Shown here: positions 18,560-27,299 of the stretch, in pieces | Layout of the letters: every line of letters begins with the position of its first letter | How positions within the stretch are numbered: the first letter of the stretch is position 1 | Program-made: the position numbers and the translations under genes | NCBI GenBank assembly: GCA_964657395.1 | Contig: CAZZUX010000007.1 | Coordinates: 11,328 to 75,327, forward strand | Source: G963692885 sp964657395 | GTDB lineage: Bacteria > Acidobacteriota > Terriglobia > Terriglobales > Acidobacteriaceae | Length of the DNA: 64,000 nt | Direction of reading: 5' to 3' | Notes under the pieces: model-generated | The model's input: the letters and a program-made list of their open reading frames with translations, nothing else | What the model was told of the DNA's origin: nothing | The model's database searches: none

Positions 18560-19744
18560 ATGCTACGTCTTTCTACCGCAGGCGAGTCACACGGGGAAAG
18601 CCTAATTGCGCTGCTGCAAGGGCTACCCGCAGGTCTCGAAATAGAACAGTCGTTTATCGATCGCGAGTTGTGGCGACGCCAGCAGGGCTTCGGCCGCGGT
18701 GGCCGCATGCGGATCGAGCAGGATACGGCCCACATCCTGTCGGGCATCCGGCACGGCAAAACAATTGGAGCGCCGGTAGCAATCGAGATCAAGAATCGCG
18801 ATTGGAAAAACTGGGAAGACATTCTGCCTGTGGGTGTCGGTGATCTATCGAAGCATAAGGCTGTGGCGTCGCCGCGACCGGGCCACGCAGATCTTGCGGG
18901 TTCGCTGAAGTATGACTTCAAGGATGCTCGCTATGTGCTGGAGCGCGCCTCTGCGCGTGAGTCCACTGCACGTGTGGCAGCGGGTGCGCTGGCGAAAGCG
19001 CTGTTGCTCGCACTCGGCGTGGATGTGACCAGCCACGTGATTCGGGTCGGTGGAGTGCAACTGGAGCGCGATGTGAGCTGGGAAGAAATATCCGCCGTGC
19101 GCGAACGCGAAGAAGTCGTACTGGGCTGTGCTGATGCTGAGACTGAAGAGCGCATGAAGGCCGAGGTGGATCGTGCGCTTCGTACAGGAGATTCGATCGG
19201 CGGCATCTTTGAAGTAGTGGTGCATGGCGTTCCGCCCGGCCTGGGCACCTACGCCAACTGGGATGAGCGGCTGGACGGATTGCTGGCCTGGGCGGTGATG
19301 TCGCTGCAGGCAGTGAAGGCAGTCGAGTTGGGGCGAGGGGTGACCGCAGCGCAGTCTTTTGGATCAGAAGTGCACGATGCGATTGGATATGCCGAGCAGG
19401 CATCCAATGGCGAGGGGCATACACGATTTAAGCGCGAGCGTAACAATGCCGGTGGGATCGAAGGCGGGATTTCGAATGGCGAGGACATCGTGGTGCGCGG
19501 CTACCTGAAGCCGATTTCGACACTGCGCCGTCCGCTCGAATCCGTAACCTACGAGACCCGGGAAGCGACCAAGGCGGCGTATGAACGCTCGGATGTATGC
19601 GTGGTGCCGGCAGCAGGAGTGGCTGCCGAGGCAATGGTTGCCTTTGTAATTGCCCGGCTGGCGCTGGAGAAATTTGGCGGTGACTCGGCTGTCGAACTGA
19701 AACGTAACTATCACGGATACCTGGAACAGATTCGCCGTTTTTGA
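18560..19744 (+). CDS. aroC: Chorismate synthase
   Basis: Last step of the shikimate pathway: converts 5-enolpyruvylshikimate-3-phosphate to chorismate with reduced FMN. The 394-residue length is normal. Signatures are visible: STAGESHGESLIALLQGLP at the N-terminus, RGGRMRIEQD, RPGHADLAG, RASARESTARVAAGALAK, and KRERNNAGGIEGGISNGEDI near the C-terminal third. It follows the EVE gene and precedes def. aroB, an earlier pathway enzyme, is on the other strand at 26.1-27.2 kb. Confidence 0.97.
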   Translation: MLRLSTAGESHGESLIALLQGLPAGLEIEQSFIDRELWRRQQGFGRGGRMRIEQDTAHILSGIRHGKTIGAPVAIEIKNRDWKNWEDILPVGVGDLSKHKAVASPRPGHADLAGSLKYDFKDARYVLERASARESTARVAAGALAKALLLALGVDVTSHVIRVGGVQLERDVSWEEISAVREREEVVLGCADAETEERMKAEVDRALRTGDSIGGIFEVVVHGVPPGLGTYANWDERLDGLLAWAVMSLQAVKAVELGRGVTAAQSFGSEVHDAIGYAEQASNGEGHTRFKRERNNAGGIEGGISNGEDIVVRGYLKPISTLRRPLESVTYETREATKAAYERSDVCVVPAAGVAAEAMVAFVIARLALEKFGGDSAVELKRNYHGYLEQIRRF

Positions 19745-19806
19745 GCTGCTGTATCGAGGTGAGATTCGGAGCGCCGAATCGTTATTTTGAGAGAACAAGA
19801 GCAAGC

Positions 19807-20316
19807 ATGATCCGCCCGATCGTTAAATTCCCTGATCCTATCCTGCAGCAGGTGAGTGAGCCTGTGACTGTGTTTGACAAAGAGCTTGCCCGGCTGGTGG
19901 ACGACATGTTCGAGTCGATGTATGACGCGCATGGCATCGGTTTGGCCGCACCGCAGATCGGCGTGAACAAGCGAATAACGGTGATCGACCTCAGCAATAA
20001 GGCGAATCCGGAAGAGAAGCTGGTGGTCATCAATCCCGAAATTATTCACCGTGAAGGCAAGCAATTTTCCGAAGAAGGCTGCCTCAGTCTGCCGGAGATT
20101 CGCGAGAAGGTAAGCAGGGCTGCGAAGGTGAAAGTCAAAGCCCAGGACGTAAAAGGAAACTGGTTCGAGATGGAAGCCGAGGAGTTGCTGTCACGCTGCT
20201 TCCAACATGAAATTGACCATCTGGATGGCATTCTTTTTCTTTTTCGCATCAGCGGTCTGAAGCGTGATCTGTTGCTGCGGAAGATTCGTAAGCTGATCAA
20301 GGCTGGGGAGTGGTAA
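19807..20316 (+). CDS. def: Peptide deformylase
   Basis: Removes the N-formyl group from nascent proteins. From ATG 19807 the protein has 169 residues and the three family motifs: GIGLAAPQIG (43-52), EGCLSLP (90-96, metal ligand Cys92) and QHEIDHLDG (133-141, ligands His134/His138, catalytic Glu135). A TTG at 19741 would add 22 residues unlike the family and was rejected. fmt follows 34 bases later, so formylation and deformylation genes are together. Confidence 0.97.
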   Translation: MIRPIVKFPDPILQQVSEPVTVFDKELARLVDDMFESMYDAHGIGLAAPQIGVNKRITVIDLSNKANPEEKLVVINPEIIHREGKQFSEEGCLSLPEIREKVSRAAKVKVKAQDVKGNWFEMEAEELLSRCFQHEIDHLDGILFLFRISGLKRDLLLRKIRKLIKAGEW

Positions 20317-20350
20317 GCGCGATGGCCCGGATGGTTCAGTACCAGAAAGC

Positions 20351-21292
20351 GTGCAGGCATTGAAGCTGGTGTTTTGCGGAACTCCTGCGTTTGCCGTTCC
20401 CACGCTGAAGGCTGTTGTAGCCGCAGGGCATGAAGTAGCGCTGGTTACCACTCAACCGGATCGACCCGTAGGAAGGAAGGCCCAGGTGCTGCCTCCGGCG
20501 GTCAAAGCAGCAGCGCTCGATGCAAGTCTTCCGGTTGTGCAGCCGGAAAAAATCAAGAACAATGTCGACTTTCGTAAATTGCTGGTATCGATCCAACCGG
20601 ATGCGATCCTGATCGTTGCGTATGGCCGCATTATCCCGGACTGGATGCTGTCGCTGCCGCGTTTCGGCAACCTGAACCTGCATGGGTCCCTCCTGCCCAA
20701 ATACCGCGGAGCTGCGCCGATTCAGTGGGCAATTGCGAATGGTGAGACTATCACGGGTGTCACCACGATGCGCATTGATGAGGGGTTGGACACCGGAGAT
20801 GTCCTGCTGCAGCGATCAATCCCCGTGCCGCCGGATGCGACGGCTGAAGACATGTATGTGCAGCTGGCCGAGGTTGGTGCGGCACTCATGGTAGAGACGC
20901 TGGCGGGTCTTGAACAGGGCAGCGTACCTCTGTTGAAACAAGACGATGCGCAGGCTTCCTATGCGCCGATCCTGAAGCGGGAAGATGCGCGCGTAAATTT
21001 CCTGATGTCGCCTGCCCAGATCTACGACCGTTGGCGGGGATTTCAGCCGTGGCCGGGTGCGTACGCATTTTTAGGAGAAAAGAAATTGTCCCTGGTATCA
21101 CTCAGGCCGGGTGTAGTCGCTGCTAAAGGAATGCCTGGAGAGTTGCTGCTGCAGGACGGACGTTGTCTCGTGGGATGCGCAAACGGCGGCTGGATTGAAT
21201 TGCTGGAAGTGCAGATGGAAGGCAAGAAGCGGTTGCCGGTAGCCGAGTTTCTGCGTGGCAATGTCCTTCACTCCGGCGATCGGCTCAGCTGA
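20351..21292 (+). CDS. fmt: Methionyl-tRNA formyltransferase
   Basis: Formylates Met-tRNAfMet using 10-formyltetrahydrofolate. The 313-residue protein starts at GTG 20351, giving the expected LKLVFCGTPAFAVPTLK; the catalytic-region signature HGSLLPKYRGAAPIQWAI follows at about 110-126, and the C-terminal OB-like domain is present. Downstream of def, its stop TGA shares one base with the ATG of rsmB, which implies coupling. Confidence 0.97.
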   Translation: MQALKLVFCGTPAFAVPTLKAVVAAGHEVALVTTQPDRPVGRKAQVLPPAVKAAALDASLPVVQPEKIKNNVDFRKLLVSIQPDAILIVAYGRIIPDWMLSLPRFGNLNLHGSLLPKYRGAAPIQWAIANGETITGVTTMRIDEGLDTGDVLLQRSIPVPPDATAEDMYVQLAEVGAALMVETLAGLEQGSVPLLKQDDAQASYAPILKREDARVNFLMSPAQIYDRWRGFQPWPGAYAFLGEKKLSLVSLRPGVVAAKGMPGELLLQDGRCLVGCANGGWIELLEVQMEGKKRLPVAEFLRGNVLHSGDRLS

Positions 21293-22644
21293 TGGCTGAG
21301 CCAACGTCGAAGCCGAAGGTCGCCAGGCCGAAGGTGAGTCCCGCGCGCATTACTGCATTTGCTCTACTGCGCGAGCTTGCTTCTTCAGCCAACACGCATA
21401 GCGATGACCTGCTGCAAGGGCCGACAATGGAGCTGCTATCGCTTCAGGATCGCCATCTGTGTACGGCGCTTGTCATGGGCGTACTTCGATGGCAATTATC
21501 CCTGGATGCGGCCATAGCCCCGCTGCTGACGCATAAGAGCAAGCTGGATGAGCCAGTGCGTATCGCGTTACGGATGGGAGCATTCCAGCTACTACTGATG
21601 GATCGCATACCGGCGCATGCCGCGATCTCCGACAGCGTCGAAGTGACGAAGAGATCAGGCCATACATCTGCGGGCGGCATGGTGAATGCAGTGCTGCGGA
21701 AGATCTCAACTAGCCCGCGGAAACTGGATCCAGTAGCAGCACATCCCGTTTGGATGCGGGAGCGGTGGATGCTTTCGCTCGGAGAGAACGCACTGAAGGC
21801 AGTCTGCAGCTATGACCAGCACCAACCTGCCATAACGCTTCGCAGGCAGGCCGCGCACGGCAGCGAAGAAGAATTTCCTGACTGGCTGCCCGGTGCTTTT
21901 CTGAAAGCTGCAATGCGCCTAGAAGCCGGCCGCCAAGGGGATCGAAAGCTGTCTTCCGCAGGCATGATGCGCTGGCAGGATGAAGGCTCCCAGCTGGTGG
22001 CAGAGCTGCTTGGAGGCTCGTCACTTGCGCCGGCATCTATCCTGGATTGTTGTGCGGCTCCCGGAGGGAAGACGGCAATATTAGCAGGGCGTTTTCCAGA
22101 AGCCAGGCTGACAGCATGGGACATCAGCGCGACGCGAGTTGCACGCATGCGCGAGACCTTTCGTGCATCGGAAAGACTGGCGCACATTCGATGCGAGATG
22201 GTGGATTGTATAGCTGCACCAGTCGATGAGCGCTATGATCTTGTTCTTTGCGATGTACCTTGCAGCGGGACCGGAACGCTCGCGCGCAATCCTGAGATCA
22301 AGTTGCGGCTGCAGCCGGCGGATCTGGAAAGGCAGCAGCAGCGCCAACTTGCCATTCTTGAAGCTGCATTGAAACACTTGGCGCCAGGCGGTCGGCTCCT
22401 GTATTCCACATGCTCGCTGGAACCGGAAGAGAATGAATCCGTGATTGATCAGATGATCCAGCGAGTGCCTGGATTAAAACTCATCCCGATCGCCGCAAGG
22501 CTGCAGGAGATGCATGGTACTGGCGCGCTGCACGCGGAAGGCTTGCGGCATCTAGAGGAGCATGCTGTTCAAGGTGCCTACCTGCGTACGGTCCCGGGCG
22601 TGTCGCCGTGCGACGGCTTTTTCGCCGCTCTGATAACGAAGTAG
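21292..22644 (+). CDS. rsmB: 16S rRNA (cytosine-967) C5-methyltransferase
   Basis: S-adenosylmethionine-dependent methyltransferase of the RsmB/NOP2 family, 450 residues. An N-terminal NusB-like helical domain (~20-150) is followed by the Rossmann methyltransferase with LDCCAAPGGKTAIL (SAM loop) and two catalytic cysteine motifs, DVPCSGTGTLARNP and YSTCSLEPEENE. It closes the fmt-def cluster and converges on the PASTA gene 15 bases later. Confidence 0.95.
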   Translation: MAEPTSKPKVARPKVSPARITAFALLRELASSANTHSDDLLQGPTMELLSLQDRHLCTALVMGVLRWQLSLDAAIAPLLTHKSKLDEPVRIALRMGAFQLLLMDRIPAHAAISDSVEVTKRSGHTSAGGMVNAVLRKISTSPRKLDPVAAHPVWMRERWMLSLGENALKAVCSYDQHQPAITLRRQAAHGSEEEFPDWLPGAFLKAAMRLEAGRQGDRKLSSAGMMRWQDEGSQLVAELLGGSSLAPASILDCCAAPGGKTAILAGRFPEARLTAWDISATRVARMRETFRASERLAHIRCEMVDCIAAPVDERYDLVLCDVPCSGTGTLARNPEIKLRLQPADLERQQQRQLAILEAALKHLAPGGRLLYSTCSLEPEENESVIDQMIQRVPGLKLIPIAARLQEMHGTGALHAEGLRHLEEHAVQGAYLRTVPGVSPCDGFFAALITK

Positions 22645-22659
22645 ATTACGCTTGTCGGC

Positions 22660-23433
22660 TTACTGAGAAACAGTGAGTTCAATGGTGGTTGAGTTGTCAA
22701 TGCGCATACCGGCATCCGGCCTTTGCGCAACAATCATGCCGGGCGGCAGCGGCGGCCTGGGAGATTGCGGAACGCCTTCACTGCTGATTGCTGCAACTGG
22801 CGGGATCACGGCTGTTTCATAAACCGGCGGCGCCATCTTCATATGGGAAGCATTGATCATTGCTGCTGCTGCCGAGTAGCTGCGGTGAAGCAGGTTCGGC
22901 ATGACCATGGCAGGTGCGATGGACGAAGGCGTAGTTCCCAGCAGGAGACTGACGTTGGGTCGATCAACGTTGGCGGCTCCCGGCTGAGGTGTCTGTGCGA
23001 TGACCTGGTCTCGCGATGCTGTGGTGTAAGGCATACGTGCGATGGTTCCCAGATCAAGACCGAGCCGACGCACTTCCAGTGTGGCGACGCGCTCAGGCTC
23101 GCCAGTCACCTTTGGAATGGCAACGCGCTGAGGACCAAGGCTATCAGTCACGCGCACGTTCCAGTCACTGCGAACCTTTGAGCCTGCCGCGGGTGATTGT
23201 GTCAGAACATGGCCTGCAGGCGTAGTGGCACTGTAGAAGTGCTCATCCACGGAGAGGTCCAGGTTCATGCCAACGGCTTTGCGAGTGGCTGCTGCGACAT
23301 CCATTCCGTGAAAGTCCGGAACTGTAACTTCGGCACCGTGGATTGCGAAATGCATGGTAGTGACAGTCGACACGAGTGCAATCAGGAAGAGCACCAGTGT
23401 GCATAGCACGAACTGGAAGAAACGCAGGATCAA
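22660..23433 (-). CDS. Membrane-anchored PASTA-domain protein
   Basis: A 257-residue protein with one N-terminal membrane anchor (FFQFVLCTLVLFLIALVSTV) and three extracytoplasmic PASTA repeats (about 35-101, 104-170 and 177-257; the third carries a Pro-rich insert). Typical cores are VTVPDFHGMDVAAATRKA and QSPAAGSKV. PASTA domains bind cell-wall fragments or beta-lactam-like ligands in kinases and PBPs, but here there is no kinase or transpeptidase domain. It overlaps OsmC by four bases and is last in the aroB-ubiE-CDF-OsmC operon. Confidence 0.85.
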   Translation of the reverse strand: MILRFFQFVLCTLVLFLIALVSTVTTMHFAIHGAEVTVPDFHGMDVAAATRKAVGMNLDLSVDEHFYSATTPAGHVLTQSPAAGSKVRSDWNVRVTDSLGPQRVAIPKVTGEPERVATLEVRRLGLDLGTIARMPYTTASRDQVIAQTPQPGAANVDRPNVSLLLGTTPSSIAPAMVMPNLLHRSYSAAAAMINASHMKMAPPVYETAVIPPVAAISSEGVPQSPRPPLPPGMIVAQRPDAGMRIDNSTTIELTVSQ

Positions 23434-23855
23434 GCGCCGTACTCTCGAGTGCTTGACGCCGCTTCGTCCAACTCGATAACGAAGTCAATGGTCGCTGTCT
23501 TTTCAAGCATGGCAGAGACGGAGCAGTACTTCGTCTTGGAGAGATGCACTGCGTCTTCAACAGCTTTAACGTTCACAGGTCCGGTGACTTTGTAAACGAG
23601 CCGGATATGAGTGAACACGTTTGGAGACTCAGATGCCTTGTCTGCTGTGGCTCGTACATGAATGCCAGTGAAAGACTCACGCTTCTTGTTCAGAATGATG
23701 GCGACGTCGACAGCAGTGCAGCCGCAAAGCGACATCAGTACGGCTTCCATCGGTGTGGGTCCGGCTTCCCTCGCAACATCGAAGGTGATGGTATGGCCGG
23801 AATCTGACTTTGCTTCGAATTGCTGTTCCTTGGTCCAGCTTGCGCTCGCGATCAT
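23430..23855 (-). CDS. OsmC-family protein
   Basis: A 141-residue member of the OsmC/YhfA family, small cytoplasmic proteins that include thiol peroxidases. From ATG 23855 it contains GPTPMEAVLMSLCGCTAVDVA (Cys44, Cys46) and KYCSVSAML (Cys111). The pairing of a cysteine in the helix with one in the C-terminal part is the redox pair pattern of the family. The start overlaps the stop of the cation transporter gene by four bases, and its own stop overlaps the PASTA start by four. Peroxidase activity is inferred from family. Confidence 0.9.
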   Translation of the reverse strand: MIASASWTKEQQFEAKSDSGHTITFDVAREAGPTPMEAVLMSLCGCTAVDVAIILNKKRESFTGIHVRATADKASESPNVFTHIRLVYKVTGPVNVKAVEDAVHLSKTKYCSVSAMLEKTATIDFVIELDEAASSTREYGA

Positions 23856-25330
23856 ATTGCCTGGGTCTCCATCATTCTGTGTTCGTGGCTGTTGTCGGTG
23901 GCTGGCTCGGGATGGATGAGCACGCGGTAGACCTCGGGACACGCGAGCTTGAAGCGATCTTCAAGCGATGTGATGAGGGTGTGCACTTCGTGCATCGGCA
24001 GGTCGTCAGGCAGCGTGCAATGGCAGGAGATTTGTAGATGATCTCCAAGGCGACTTATAGAAACATCGTGGATATCGATAACGGAGGGAAGTTCCGCCGC
24101 TGCCAACCGAAGCTGTTGTTCCATGCGGCGATCCTGCTGCAGACTTGATGGATGTTCAATCGTGGCAGGTTCGCTTTCGATGTGCGTGAGGACAGATGCA
24201 ATCTCAGGTACATCTTTGCGTATCTGCCCTTCAATCGCGCAGACAAAGCTGTGAGCATCTTTAAGTGAGAGCGTTTCAGGTACTTCGATATGTTGCTCGA
24301 CATGCAGACCTTCATCAAACGATTGCACGCTGACATCGTGAAGGAGCACATTGTTCCTCGAAGCGACGGCACGGATACGATCAAAGATGCTTTCTGCAAA
24401 GCCGGCGCGCGGTACTGTGCGGACGACAACGTCGCTGCCGGGAAGCTGCGACTGTACAACCTTGGTGACCTGCTCGACCAGCGGCTCGGTACGCTGGAAG
24501 GTAAGCGAGCGGGACAAGCCGATCGTGATGTCGGCAAAGTAGGAGGCGCCGCTTCGGCGAACGCGTACCTGTTCTACGTTGAGAACGCCCGGGATGGTCC
24601 GAACAGCTTCGACGATGTGCCGTCGCATGCCTGCGGGCGCTGCATCCAGCAGGACTTCAGCCGTCTGGCTCGCCAATTTCCAGCTCACTTTGAAGATGAT
24701 GGCCGAGACGAAGACGGCAGCCACCGGATCGGCATAACGAAGCAAGGGCAGGTGGAAGTAAACGCCAAGGTAGGTTCCGGCAAGACCAAGTAGAACGGCG
24801 AAGCTGGACCAGATATCCGAACGGAAGTGCAGTGCATCGGCTTCCAGTGCCTGGCTCTCTGCCTTGGCGGCGACCGCTGCAAGTTTTCGCGAACGTCCAA
24901 AATCCACAGCGATAGAAAGAATCAGAACAGCAAATGGCCAGATGGAAAATTTGAGCGCTACGGGATGAGCGATCCGCAGAATCGCTTCGGTGACAATCCA
25001 GATGCAGGATGCCGCCATGAGAAAGGTCTCGGCAAAGGCAGAAAGGTTTTCAACTTTGCCGTGTCCATAGGTGTGGCCTTCATCGGCAGGCAGGTCCGAG
25101 ATGTGAACAGAGATAAAGGTGAGTAGCGAGCCGAGCAGATCGAGGGCAGAGTGCGCCGATTCAGACAGCATGCCCAGACTGCCGGTGAGCAGACCGGCTG
25201 CAAACTTGAGAGCCGTCATGAGACAGGCAGCAATGACGGACACGAGAGCGACGGACCGCTTCTCTTTCCTCATCTCTGCTTGCGTCAGGTGCGTATGGGT
25301 CTGCATGGATGCTTGCATCGGACCTTGCAT
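23852..25330 (-). CDS. Cation diffusion facilitator with extended cytoplasmic tail
   Basis: Divalent metal/H+ antiporter of the CDF family (usually exports Zn, Mn, Co or Fe). Six membrane helices occupy ~25-205, with metal-site helices SESAHSALDLLGSLL (TM2, His-x3-Asp) and ALEADALHFRSDIWSS (TM5, His-x3-Asp). The total of 492 residues is well above the usual ~300: after the first dimerisation-type domain (~215-295) come two further domains of similar pattern (~300-385, ~390-480). ATG 25330 is taken; ATG 25318 has a better AAGG spacing and is possible. Third gene of the operon. Confidence 0.9.
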   Translation of the reverse strand: MQGPMQASMQTHTHLTQAEMRKEKRSVALVSVIAACLMTALKFAAGLLTGSLGMLSESAHSALDLLGSLLTFISVHISDLPADEGHTYGHGKVENLSAFAETFLMAASCIWIVTEAILRIAHPVALKFSIWPFAVLILSIAVDFGRSRKLAAVAAKAESQALEADALHFRSDIWSSFAVLLGLAGTYLGVYFHLPLLRYADPVAAVFVSAIIFKVSWKLASQTAEVLLDAAPAGMRRHIVEAVRTIPGVLNVEQVRVRRSGASYFADITIGLSRSLTFQRTEPLVEQVTKVVQSQLPGSDVVVRTVPRAGFAESIFDRIRAVASRNNVLLHDVSVQSFDEGLHVEQHIEVPETLSLKDAHSFVCAIEGQIRKDVPEIASVLTHIESEPATIEHPSSLQQDRRMEQQLRLAAAELPSVIDIHDVSISRLGDHLQISCHCTLPDDLPMHEVHTLITSLEDRFKLACPEVYRVLIHPEPATDNSHEHRMMETQAI

Positions 25331-25362
25331 GAGTCGAGGGTATAAGCGCCGGCTATAAAAGC

Positions 25363-26121
25363 CTAGAGCTTCGAGCCGCGGAAGAGGCCGGCTACTCCAA
25401 AAGTATAAGGTGTCCAGCTTACGTTCGAGAATCCTGCATCGCGCATAAGCTGCGCCATCACCTGTGGTGCTGGGAAGCGCTGGACTGAGGACGGAAGATA
25501 GGCGTAGGGGCCGCTGGTGCCGGAAAGCAGTTTGCCGATAGCAGGCAGGATGCGACGGAAATAGAACGCGTAGAGTTTGCCGAGCAGACCGCCGGGTTCA
25601 CTGAAGTCAAGGATCCCGACTTGCCCGCCGGGTGCAAGAACCCGATGAAACTCGCGCAGTCCGGCGGAGTAATTCGCCAGGTTGCGGAAGCCGAAGGCGG
25701 TCGTGAGCAGGTCAAGTCTCCCATCGGCAAGGGGTAGATGCAAAGCGTCTGCTTCGATCGCAACGGCGCCTTTTGGTGTGAATTTGCGGGCTCCTCGGAC
25801 CAGCATTTGATGCGCGAAGTCGGCAGCAATCATGGGAGTGGCGAGAGGAGGGCGCCGACGAAGCATGGCCATCGTCATGTCGCCTGTGCCGCAGCAGATG
25901 TCAAGGATGCTCGCTTCAGGCCGGGCAAGCACAGCGCGAAAGGTCCGCGCAGTTCGCCACCACCAGAACCTGTCAACATTCAAGGAGAGCACGTGATTGA
26001 GCAGGTCATAGCGCGGAGCTATGGCTTCGAACATGGATCGCACGGCTAGGGCGGCGGCCTGCTCTGTTTCGGTACCGTCGGGCTTTGCTCCGTCGGCGGC
26101 AAGCCTGCTGGACGTGGTCAT
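25363..26121 (-). CDS. ubiE: Demethylmenaquinone/ubiquinone methyltransferase (UbiE/MenG family)
   Basis: SAM-dependent C-methyltransferase of quinone biosynthesis, 252 residues. Seen: MFEAIAPRYDLLNHVLSLNVDRFWW near the N-terminus, the SAM-binding LDICCGTGDMT, the family signature TAFGFRNLANYSAGLREFHR and a LDFSEPGG strand. Acidobacteria mostly use menaquinone, so the MenG reaction is more likely; the symbol is given for the family. It overlaps the aroB stop by four bases and precedes the cation transporter by 32. Confidence 0.93.
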   Translation of the reverse strand: MTTSSRLAADGAKPDGTETEQAAALAVRSMFEAIAPRYDLLNHVLSLNVDRFWWWRTARTFRAVLARPEASILDICCGTGDMTMAMLRRRPPLATPMIAADFAHQMLVRGARKFTPKGAVAIEADALHLPLADGRLDLLTTAFGFRNLANYSAGLREFHRVLAPGGQVGILDFSEPGGLLGKLYAFYFRRILPAIGKLLSGTSGPYAYLPSSVQRFPAPQVMAQLMRDAGFSNVSWTPYTFGVAGLFRGSKL

Positions 26122-27209
26122 TGCCGCACCAACTCAGACATGAAGTGAATGCCAGCGATGATTTCTTCATCGCGCACATCCTTGGCAACGTAAGCAGTGC
26201 CAAATTTCTTGAGCAGGACGAATCGACGCTGCCCGGCAGAGTTCTTCTTATCTCCGGCTGCAGCATTAAGGAGTGATCGAGGAGACATCTTCTTTAACGG
26301 AGGGAGCCCGTATGCGAGAACCAGCGCGACTGCTGCGTCGAAATCCTTTTGCGGCAGACCGCGCAAACGGCTGACCTCCAGAGCGGCCAGCATGCCATAG
26401 CCGACAGCTTCTCCATGCAGTAGGTTGCCGTACCCGGCGACTGCTTCTATCGCATGACCGATGGTGTGGCCGAAGTTCAGGATCATGCGGACTCCGGTCT
26501 CATGTTCATCTTCGCCTACAACTGCAGCCTTCATCCGGATGGATGCGCCGATAATGCGCTCGAGGACTGCTGCCTCTCGAGCAAGAATGCTTTCGCATTC
26601 GGTCTGCATGAGCTTCAGCAGTGAACGGTCCCGAATGAACCCAGCCTTGATGATTTCAAACAAGCCGGCGCGAAACTCATCGGCAGGGAGAGTGTTGAGC
26701 GTCTGCATTTCCGCGAGAACGAGCCTGGGGTGATGGAACGAACCGACAAGATTTTTGCCGGTCTTCAGGTTGACACCAGTCTTGCCACCTACAGAGGAAT
26801 CGACTTGCGCGAGCAGAGTAGTTGGCATCTGTACGTAATCAATGCCGCGCATGTAAATGGCTGCGAGAAAGCCGGTCACATCCCCGATAACGCCACCGCC
26901 GAGTGCCAGCAGAATCGAGGAGCGGTCAGCACCCGATGCGCTAAGCTCAGCGGCAAGCTGTTCTATCGCTGCTAATCGCTTGAACTTCTCGCCGGAAGCA
27001 AGGAACAGGACGGCGGGTGGCTCGTCGAGAAATGTTGCGAGAAACGGGCCGGACCAGAGTGCCCAGACTTCAGGCGTCGTGATAACGAAATACTTTCTGG
27101 AGTTACTGCCGAAAAGCTTTTTCAGGCGCGATTCAAGCGAGGCAAAAAGGCCGGACCCGAGGCAGACACTGTAGTCAGCGGAAGCTGCCCGTACTGGAAT
27201 GTTTCGCAC
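26118..27209 (-). CDS. aroB: 3-dehydroquinate synthase
   Basis: Second shikimate-pathway step, converting DAHP to 3-dehydroquinate with NAD+ and a divalent metal. At 363 residues it has normal size. Visible motifs: LALGGGVIGDVTGFLAAIYM (NAD loop), PTTLLAQVDSSVGGKTGVNL, and the metal-ligand region NFGHTIGHAIEAVAG. It is first in the minus-strand operon that continues with ubiE; nadB is divergent 90 bases away. Confidence 0.97.
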   Translation of the reverse strand: MRNIPVRAASADYSVCLGSGLFASLESRLKKLFGSNSRKYFVITTPEVWALWSGPFLATFLDEPPAVLFLASGEKFKRLAAIEQLAAELSASGADRSSILLALGGGVIGDVTGFLAAIYMRGIDYVQMPTTLLAQVDSSVGGKTGVNLKTGKNLVGSFHHPRLVLAEMQTLNTLPADEFRAGLFEIIKAGFIRDRSLLKLMQTECESILAREAAVLERIIGASIRMKAAVVGEDEHETGVRMILNFGHTIGHAIEAVAGYGNLLHGEAVGYGMLAALEVSRLRGLPQKDFDAAVALVLAYGLPPLKKMSPRSLLNAAAGDKKNSAGQRRFVLLKKFGTAYVAKDVRDEEIIAGIHFMSELVRQ

Positions 27210-27299
27210 GCTTCCATCGTATCGCAGGCATTTGGAGCGCCTGCAAACCAGCCTTATTTGATCTGGGTACGCATCGTTTCAGGATGTTAGCCTCGAATA

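Noticed and set aside
27210..27299. Second NAD+-I riboswitch in front of nadB
   Set aside because: The 90-base divergent gap lacks the AACATCCCC core and paired stems.
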